DNA of 64,000 nt from NCBI RefSeq assembly GCF_000315485.1, contig NZ_JH992941.1:372001-436000 (forward strand), written 5' to 3'. This stretch comes from Bacteroides oleiciplenus YIT 12058. GTDB lineage: Bacteria; Bacteroidota; Bacteroidia; Bacteroidales; Bacteroidaceae. Both the position numbers and the translations under genes were made by a program. Each line of letters opens with the position of its first letter. The first letter of the stretch is position 1. Of this stretch, positions 27,024-33,561 are shown in pieces. Below the pieces are notes generated by a model. The model was not told where the DNA came from. It saw only the letters and a program-made list of their open reading frames with translations, and ran no database searches.

Positions 27024-28487
27024 ATGAATAAGATTAATTGCTTTGTTCCCTTTGCGGGAGCTGCTCAGGCAGAAAAGACAGTAAAAGGGTTGCAAGAAAC
27101 CGGTTTAGTTAATAATATCTATTTGCTTGCTATGCCGGACGTTACGGAGAATCTGCCCGGATGCAGTACGTTGCACACGCAGTCAATACAGTCCAGTGAT
27201 GCCATATGGGAGATTGCCGGACATACCGATGCAGAATATACCCTGATTTATACCAAATATACGACACTTGAACTGGGGTTGTTTGCTCTGGAGCGCATGA
27301 TACACATTGCTGAAGACAGTGGTGCAGGTATGGTTTATGCCGACCGTTACCAAGTGAAGGAAGGTAAGCAAACCAATGCACCGGTCATCGATTACCAGTT
27401 CGGTTCACTGCGTGATGATTTCGACTTCGGGTCTGTGCTTCTGTTCCGTACGGATGCCTTCAAAGAAGCGGCTGCACGCATAAAGAAAGGACAATATAAA
27501 TTTGCCGGACTCTATGATTTGCGTCTGAAATTGAGTCAGAAAGAAAGTTTGATACACATCAACGAATACCTGTACAGTGAAATCGAAGACGATACCCGCA
27601 AGAGTGGTGAAAAGATTTTCGACTATGTAGACCCGAGAAATCGTGACCGCCAGATTGAGATGGAACAGGCTTGTACGGAACATCTGAAAGAAATCGGTGG
27701 TTATCTGGCTCCCGAATTCAAACAAATAGAGTTCTCTACCGGAAACTTTGAATATGAAGCGTCAGTTATTATCCCCGTGCGTAACCGTATCCGTACCATC
27801 CGCGATGCCATCAATTCAGTCTTGAAACAAAAGACAGACTTCAAGTTCAACCTGATTATCATTGATAACCACTCAACGGACGGAACCTCGGAAGCTATTG
27901 ATGAGTACAAGAGCGACGAACGCCTCATCCACATCATCCCTGAACGCAATGATTTGGGTATCGGTGGTTGCTGGAACATGGGTGTGCATCATCCGAAGTG
28001 TGGTAAGTTTGCCGTGCAACTGGATAGTGACGATGTATATAAGGATGAAAATACACTGACAACCATAGTTCGCGCTTTCTATGAACAGAATTGCGCCATG
28101 GTAGTGGGTACGTATATGATGACAGACTTCAATATGAATATGATTGCCCCGGGCATCATCGATCATAAAGAATGGACACCGGAGAACGGACGCAACAATG
28201 CGCTTCGCATCAACGGTCTGGGTGCTCCGCGTGCTTTCTACACCCCGGTACTGCGCGAAGTGAAAGTTCCGAATACCAGCTATGGTGAAGACTATGCACT
28301 GGGATTAAACTTCTCCCGTCAATACCAGATTGGTCGTGTGTACGACGTAGTTTATCTGTGCCGTCGCTGGGACGACAACTCGGATGCTTCACTGGATATA
28401 GTGAAGATGAACGGTCATAATCTGTACAAAGACCGCATCCGTACATGGGAACTCCAGGCACGTGTAGCAATGAATAAGAAGAAATAA
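27024..28487 (+). CDS. Family-2 glycosyltransferase, cytoplasmic
   Basis: The product has 487 residues and no signal peptide or membrane segment. A GT-A core begins near residue 245: ASVIIPVRNRIRTIRDAINSVLKQK, IIIDNHSTDGT, NDLGIGGCWNMG, then the metal-binding QLDSDDVYKDENT and GAPRAFYTPVLREVKVPNTSYGEDYALGLN. The first 230 residues also have GT-A-like hints (MVYADRYQV, DFDFGSVLLFRTDAF), so this may be a tandem of a degenerate and an active domain. The stop is 2 bp before the DUF4922 gene, and the SpoIID-like gene follows, so the three are likely translated together. A transferase within a scavenging operon is unexpected; acceptor and donor are unknown. Confidence 0.85.
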   Translation: MNKINCFVPFAGAAQAEKTVKGLQETGLVNNIYLLAMPDVTENLPGCSTLHTQSIQSSDAIWEIAGHTDAEYTLIYTKYTTLELGLFALERMIHIAEDSGAGMVYADRYQVKEGKQTNAPVIDYQFGSLRDDFDFGSVLLFRTDAFKEAAARIKKGQYKFAGLYDLRLKLSQKESLIHINEYLYSEIEDDTRKSGEKIFDYVDPRNRDRQIEMEQACTEHLKEIGGYLAPEFKQIEFSTGNFEYEASVIIPVRNRIRTIRDAINSVLKQKTDFKFNLIIIDNHSTDGTSEAIDEYKSDERLIHIIPERNDLGIGGCWNMGVHHPKCGKFAVQLDSDDVYKDENTLTTIVRAFYEQNCAMVVGTYMMTDFNMNMIAPGIIDHKEWTPENGRNNALRINGLGAPRAFYTPVLREVKVPNTSYGEDYALGLNFSRQYQIGRVYDVVYLCRRWDDNSDASLDIVKMNGHNLYKDRIRTWELQARVAMNKKK

Positions 28488-28489
28488 CT

Positions 28490-29422
28490 ATGAACCAAAC
28501 GATAAACAACCTCCTGACCAGTCAACTTGGCACCTGGGAAATGGCACGTAACAATTACGCAGCCCTTTCCGGTGTGCAAGTGAAGGAGCTGGAGGTAAAC
28601 GGTATTCCCTACAAGGTACAGTTCAATCCTGCACGTATCGTTTCTTCGGGAGCTAAAGTAGATACCAAGTCCATTAAGGAACGCAAGTGCTTCCTCTGTC
28701 CCGCCAATTTGCCGCCGGTACAGAAGGGCATCCCGTTCGAAGGTCATTACAGCATTTTGGTGAATCCGTTTCCCATCTTCCCCCGCCATCTAACGATACC
28801 AGAAGTGGCACACGTGGACCAGCGCATAGCCGTCCGTTTCAATGATATGCTGGCACTGGCGCAGGTGCTGACGGATTACACGATATTCTATAACGGTCCT
28901 AAGTGCGGTGCATCCGCCCCCGACCATGCACACTTCCAGGCCGGCAACAAAGGGTTTATGCCCATTGAAAAGGGCTGGCGCGGACAAGTGGCGGGTAAAA
29001 TAGTGGATTACGGCGAAGCTACCCTTTGGTATCTAAACGACACACCACGGGCTACGCTTGTCATCGAGTCTGCCAATAAAAAACATACTGCTGCGCTGTT
29101 CGATATTATTTATCATTCACTGGACATCAAACCGGGAGATGATGAACCGATGATGAATGTGCTGGCATGGTATGAAGACGGGAAATGGATAGCATGTATA
29201 TTCCCGCGTGAAAAGCACCGTCCGGCTTGTTATACGGCTGAGGGAGAAGCTAATTTATTGAGTAGTCCCGCTTCCGTTGACCTTGGCGGAGTATTCATCA
29301 CTCCGGTAGAGAAGGATTTTCTGAAGATTACAGCCGGAGATATCGCACAGATTCTGAGTGAAGTATGTCTTTCTGACGAAAGCTTTCACCGGGTACGGCA
29401 ACGAATTAAAGAACAAATATAA
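28490..29422 (+). CDS. DUF4922 protein, HIT/GalT-like nucleotidyltransferase or phosphorylase
   Basis: The product has 310 residues and is cytoplasmic. A zinc-type cluster CFLCPANLP occurs near residue 64. The active-site-like ASAPDHAHFQAG near 143 resembles the HPHxQ motif of galactose-1-phosphate uridylyltransferases and Ap4A phosphorylases. NPFPIFPRHLTIPEVAH between them is also typical of that superfamily. Expected chemistry is transfer of a nucleotide to or from a sugar phosphate through a His intermediate. It lies between a glycosyltransferase (2 bp gap) and a SpoIID-like gene (6 bp gap), so it may make or recycle the nucleotide-sugar donor for the former. I know of no experimental function for this family. 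Confidence 0.8.
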   Translation: MNQTINNLLTSQLGTWEMARNNYAALSGVQVKELEVNGIPYKVQFNPARIVSSGAKVDTKSIKERKCFLCPANLPPVQKGIPFEGHYSILVNPFPIFPRHLTIPEVAHVDQRIAVRFNDMLALAQVLTDYTIFYNGPKCGASAPDHAHFQAGNKGFMPIEKGWRGQVAGKIVDYGEATLWYLNDTPRATLVIESANKKHTAALFDIIYHSLDIKPGDDEPMMNVLAWYEDGKWIACIFPREKHRPACYTAEGEANLLSSPASVDLGGVFITPVEKDFLKITAGDIAQILSEVCLSDESFHRVRQRIKEQI

Positions 29423-29428
29423 ACGATT

Positions 29429-30754
29429 ATGAAAGAGCCCAAAGTACACGTAGGTATATTGTTCGAGCCGCAAATAGAATTTATACTGTTGACCCCTTAC
29501 CGCATCAACGGTATGGAAATCAGTGGTAAACAAGTTGTGACCTACAACGAAGGCAAGATACTGTGGAACGGACGCCTTTATGACGAACTTCTGTTCGAAC
29601 CAATGAACGAAGTTACCGACGCCTTTGAATTGTTGGATGTCACCATCGGCATCAATTTCCACTGGGAACGCAAGGAAGACCAACGTTTCCTAGGTGCCCT
29701 AAAGATTATCGTAGAAGATAATAAACTGACAGGTATCAACGTCATCCATGTAGAAGACTACCTGACAAGCGTAATCTCCAGTGAAATGAGTGCGACGGCT
29801 TCATTGGAATTACTAAAAGCACATGCGGTTATTTCGCGCAGTTGGTTGCTGGCAAATATGCAAACCAATCAATGCCCCCATAGCACTGTAGGGGCGAATA
29901 ATCATTCTCCCGCGAACACAGCGGAATTTATCAAGTGGTATGAACGCGATGCCCACACACGTTTCGATGTCTGTGCCGACGATCATTGCCAACGTTACCA
30001 AGGCATAACCCGCGCTTCTACCGAAATCGTAAAGCAAGCCATTGCCGCCACCCGCGGACAGCTTCTGATGTCCGACGGCAAGATATGCGATGCCCGCTTT
30101 TCCAAATGCTGCGGCGGTGCATTCGAGGAATTTCAGTATTGCTGGGAAGATGTGAAATACCCTTATCTCACCAAACAGCGCGACTGGGTAGCTAGCAGCT
30201 CATCACCCGTAGCTGATCTGACCCAGGAACCCGAAGCTGTACGCTGGATACGTACCTCCCCCGAAGCATTCTGTAACACAACAGACAAGAAAGTTCTCTC
30301 CCAGGTACTGAATAACTACGACCAGGAGACTACCGACTTCTACCGTTGGAAAGTAGAATACAGCCAAGATGAACTATCAGCCTTGATACTGAAACGTTCC
30401 GGTGTGGACTATGGGCAAATCATCGATCTCATCCCCGTAGCCCGCGGCACCTCAGGACGCCTCTGGAAACTAAAAATCGTAGGAACCAAGAAGACGCTCA
30501 TTATTGGCAAAGAGTTGGAAATACGTCGCACACTATCCACTTCCCATCTGTACAGTTCCGCTTTTGTAGTAGACAAGGAAGGCATTTCTCCCGAAGGCAT
30601 CCCGGAACGCTTCATTCTCACCGGAGCCGGCTGGGGACATGGCGTGGGCTTATGTCAGATAGGAGCAGCCGTTATGGGTGAACAAGGCTATAAATATGAT
30701 GCGATACTGCTGCACTACTACATAGGTGCAAGTATTGACAAACTATATGAGTAA
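29429..30754 (+). CDS. SpoIID/LytB-domain protein without a signal peptide
   Basis: The product has 441 residues. SpoIID signatures are present: VEDYLTSVISSEMSATASLELLKAHAVISRSWLLA near residue 108 (the Glu of SSEM is the expected catalytic residue), RYQGI, DARFSKCCGG, and the late LTGAGWGHGVGLCQIGAAVMGEQGYKYDAILLHYY. SpoIID proteins are lytic glycosidases of denuded peptidoglycan strands. Here the N-terminus (MKEPKVHVGILFEPQIEF) is polar, so the protein appears cytoplasmic and would meet imported muropeptides, not the wall. The gene is the third of a tight trio with the glycosyltransferase and DUF4922 and sits 27 bp before the AmpG-like permease. Confidence 0.87.
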   Translation: MKEPKVHVGILFEPQIEFILLTPYRINGMEISGKQVVTYNEGKILWNGRLYDELLFEPMNEVTDAFELLDVTIGINFHWERKEDQRFLGALKIIVEDNKLTGINVIHVEDYLTSVISSEMSATASLELLKAHAVISRSWLLANMQTNQCPHSTVGANNHSPANTAEFIKWYERDAHTRFDVCADDHCQRYQGITRASTEIVKQAIAATRGQLLMSDGKICDARFSKCCGGAFEEFQYCWEDVKYPYLTKQRDWVASSSSPVADLTQEPEAVRWIRTSPEAFCNTTDKKVLSQVLNNYDQETTDFYRWKVEYSQDELSALILKRSGVDYGQIIDLIPVARGTSGRLWKLKIVGTKKTLIIGKELEIRRTLSTSHLYSSAFVVDKEGISPEGIPERFILTGAGWGHGVGLCQIGAAVMGEQGYKYDAILLHYYIGASIDKLYE

Positions 30755-30781
30755 TCTAACAAAATAATAACCAATAATATC

Positions 30782-32104
30782 ATGAACAGTACAAAACGAA
30801 TATCACCATGGGCATGGGTACCTACCCTATACTTTGCACAAGGCATTCCATACTTCATTGTAAACAACATCTCCGTGCTGATGTTTGCCAAGATGGGTGT
30901 TCCCAATGGAGAGATGGCCTTGTTTACGAGCTTGTTGTACCTACCCTGGACTATCAAGCCCTTCTGGAGTCCGTTCATCGACATCATCAAGACAAAACGA
31001 TGGTGGATTGTTTCCATGCAAATCCTAATGTCGATAGCATTCATTCTGTTGACACTGTCCATTCCAAAACCGGATGAAGCAATGATAGCAGCCGGGACAA
31101 CTCCCATCAGCATGTTCACCATCACATTGTTTCTTTTCATCATTACGGCATTTGCTTCGGCCACACACGACATTGCCGCTGACGGCTTCTATATGTTGGC
31201 ACTAAAGCAAAGCGATCAGGCGGCATTCGTCGGCATCCGAAGCACTTTCTACCGCCTTGCATCCATCTTCGGGCAAGGGGTGCTCGTAGCCATTGCCGGT
31301 GCCATCGAGTTGAAGTACAAAAACATTCCACTGTCGTGGACCATCACGATGTTGGTTACAGCTGTCATCTTCAGTCTGGTGACTTTCTATCACCTCTTTG
31401 CAATACCCAAACCTGCTGCCGACAAGTCTGTCCTGACACCGGGCACAGCCAGTGCAAAAGCCATATTCAAAGAATTCGGACGCACATTTGCCACCTACTT
31501 CACTAAACCCGGAGTATGGCTGGCCATCGCCTTCATGCTGCTCTATCGCCTGCCCGAAGCATTCCTTATCAAAATGTGCATGCCTTTCCTTGTGGCCTCC
31601 AAAGAAGCGGGAGGGCTGGAACTTTCCACGGCAGAAGTAGGTATTGTATACGGCACTATCGGAGTGATATTCCTTACCGTAGGCGGCATTCTGGGCGGAT
31701 TGTTTGCATCGCGCATCGGACTGAAAAAATCCATCTGGTGGATGGCAGCGTGCATGACGTTGCCTTGCCTGACATTCGTCTATCTGGCCATCGGCCAACC
31801 CGACAACCTGTTTGCCATCTCCACAGCCATCGCCATCGAGCAGTTCGGCTATGGATTCGGCTTCACAGCCTATATGCTTTACATGATGTACTTCTCCGAA
31901 GGTGAGTTCAAGACGTCGCACTATGCCATCTGCACCGCTTTCATGGCCTTGAGTATGATGATTCCGGGCATGTTTGCAGGTTACCTTCAGGAAGCGGTCG
32001 GCTACATCAACTTCTTCTGGATAGTAATCGTCTGCTGTGCCGCCACCATTGTAGTCACAGTGTTTGCTGACAGGAAGATTGACCCGGAATACGGGAAGAA
32101 GTGA
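30782..32104 (+). CDS. ampG: AmpG-like muropeptide permease (MFS)
   Basis: The product has 440 residues with about 12 membrane segments. The N-terminus (WAWVPTLYFAQGIPYFIVNNISVLMFAKMG) and the following LYLPWTIKPFWSPFID, together with ASATHDIAADGFYMLAL, are the hallmark AmpG blocks; AmpG imports GlcNAc-anhydroMurNAc peptides by proton symport. It is shorter than the E. coli protein and lacks its extra segments, as is common in Bacteroidetes. Its place directly after the cytoplasmic SpoIID-like gene and before a second NamZ gene makes muropeptide uptake the most likely role. Confidence 0.87.
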   Translation: MNSTKRISPWAWVPTLYFAQGIPYFIVNNISVLMFAKMGVPNGEMALFTSLLYLPWTIKPFWSPFIDIIKTKRWWIVSMQILMSIAFILLTLSIPKPDEAMIAAGTTPISMFTITLFLFIITAFASATHDIAADGFYMLALKQSDQAAFVGIRSTFYRLASIFGQGVLVAIAGAIELKYKNIPLSWTITMLVTAVIFSLVTFYHLFAIPKPAADKSVLTPGTASAKAIFKEFGRTFATYFTKPGVWLAIAFMLLYRLPEAFLIKMCMPFLVASKEAGGLELSTAEVGIVYGTIGVIFLTVGGILGGLFASRIGLKKSIWWMAACMTLPCLTFVYLAIGQPDNLFAISTAIAIEQFGYGFGFTAYMLYMMYFSEGEFKTSHYAICTAFMALSMMIPGMFAGYLQEAVGYINFFWIVIVCCAATIVVTVFADRKIDPEYGKK

Positions 32105-32159
32105 TAAGCGTTAAGTGATAAGTGATAAGCAAGAAATCATAAATTATAAATCATAAATC

Positions 32160-33392
32160 ATGAAAAAGTATATTCTCCTCTGTGTCCTCTGCGTTCTCTG
32201 TGGTGCAATGAAGGCGCAAAAGATTAAGATAAAGACCGGCATTGAAGTACTGAAAGAGCAAAACTTCAAGTGTCTGGAAGGCAAACGCGTAGGTCTGATC
32301 ACCAACCCTACGGGAGTGGATAACCAAATGAAATCGACCATCGACATCCTGCACGAGGCTCCCAATGTGAACCTGGTAGCCCTCTACGGACCGGAACATG
32401 GCGTGCGCGGCGACGTACATGCAGGAGACCACGTGACGGACATCAAGGATGCCAGTACCGGACTCCCTGTATATTCCCTTTACGGCAAAACCCGTAAAGC
32501 CACGCCGGAAATGCTGAAAGACATTGACGTATTGGTATATGATATTCAGGATATCGGTTGTCGCTCATTCACCTATATCAGTACGATGGGGCTGGCTATG
32601 GAAGCTGCTGCCGAAAATGGTAAAGAATTCATCGTTTTGGACCGTCCCAACCCGGTGGGCGGATTGAAGATAGAAGGCAATCTTGTAGAAGACAATTGCA
32701 TTTCCTTTGTCAGCCAGTTTAAAATTCCGTACCTTTACGGGCTCACTTGCGGCGAGCTGGCTTTGATGCTGAACGGAGAGAGAATGATGGCGGCACAATG
32801 CAACCTGCACGTCGTAAAAATGAAAGGTTGGAAACGCAAGATGGACTATGTGCAGACAGGCCTGCAATGGGTACCCTCTTCCCCGCACATCCCGCATCCG
32901 CACTCGGCGATATTCTATCCCGTAAGTGGTATTTTGGGTGAGTTGGGATACATGTCCATCGGCGTAGGTTATACCATACCGTTCCAGATGTTCGCCGTCC
33001 AATGGGTGGAAGCTGAAAAGCTGGCCCGGAACCTGAACGCATTGAACGTGCCGGGTGTTGTATTCAGGCCGATGTACCTGAAGCCCTTCTACTCCGTAGG
33101 AAAAGGAGAGTTGTTGCAAGGCGTACAGGTGCATATCATGGATGTGCAGAAAGCACCGTTGAGCGACATCCAGTTCCTGGTGATGCAGGAAGTGGCGGCA
33201 CTCTACCCCGACCGCGCCGTATTTGACCATGCCGACAAGGGACGTTTCCGGATGTTCGACATGGTGAGTGGTTCGGAGGAGATACGCAAGAGGTTCTCAC
33301 AGCGCAACCGTTGGGAAGATGTACGCGATTATTGGTATAAGGATGCAGAAGACTTCCGCAAGCTGTCGAAGCAATACTACTTATACAAATAA
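32160..33392 (+). CDS. NamZ-type exo-beta-N-acetylmuramidase (DUF1343, GH171), second copy
   Basis: The product has 410 residues with a short signal peptide (MKKYILLCVLCVLCGAMKAQ). It has the same motif series as the first copy: LITNPTGVDN, GPEHGVRGDVHAG, VYDIQDIGCRSFTYISTMG, VLDRPNPVGG, LTCGELALMLNGE, then SPHIPHPHSAIFYPVSGILGELGYMSIGVGYT in place of the PSTCFFE block, and a C-terminal RWEDVRDYW. The two copies differ clearly throughout, so they are old paralogues with possibly different fragment preferences. The 55 bp before it contain slipped repeats of GTGATAA and ATAAATC type. A possible hairpin (GAGCCCTATT/AATAGGGTTC) follows the stop. Confidence 0.9.
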   Translation: MKKYILLCVLCVLCGAMKAQKIKIKTGIEVLKEQNFKCLEGKRVGLITNPTGVDNQMKSTIDILHEAPNVNLVALYGPEHGVRGDVHAGDHVTDIKDASTGLPVYSLYGKTRKATPEMLKDIDVLVYDIQDIGCRSFTYISTMGLAMEAAAENGKEFIVLDRPNPVGGLKIEGNLVEDNCISFVSQFKIPYLYGLTCGELALMLNGERMMAAQCNLHVVKMKGWKRKMDYVQTGLQWVPSSPHIPHPHSAIFYPVSGILGELGYMSIGVGYTIPFQMFAVQWVEAEKLARNLNALNVPGVVFRPMYLKPFYSVGKGELLQGVQVHIMDVQKAPLSDIQFLVMQEVAALYPDRAVFDHADKGRFRMFDMVSGSEEIRKRFSQRNRWEDVRDYWYKDAEDFRKLSKQYYLYK

Positions 33393-33439
33393 CAGGACAA
33401 GAAAGAAGTAGTCCCGAAAAAGGATAGGATTGAGCCCTA

Positions 33440-33500
33440 TTCAGTCGTATACTCAATAGGGTTCAGTCGTATACTTAATGGGGTTCAGTCGTATACTCAT
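33440..33500. repeat. Three tandem 22-bp repeats
   Basis: Units start at 33440, 33462 and 33484 with the core TTCAGTCGTATACT and the variable ends CAATAGGG, TAATGGGG and CATTTCAT. The CAGTCGTATA(A)CTCA core also occurs, reversed, in the element at 60707-60794. The first unit together with upstream CCCTATT can form a hairpin. Confidence 0.8.
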
Positions 33501-33561
33501 TTCATCCCCTTCCACAGTATATTCTGGCGGGGGATAGAGTAAAGTTAAATTAATATACAAT

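Noticed and set aside
31202-31921. 239-codon open frame opposite ampG
   Set aside because: The composition (Gln, Cys, His rich) is that of the reverse frame of a membrane protein gene.
32565-33230. 221-codon open frame opposite the second namZ
   Set aside because: It is antisense to a well-supported gene with no homology signs.
33440-33500. CRISPR-like array
   Set aside because: There are three head-to-tail units without spacers.
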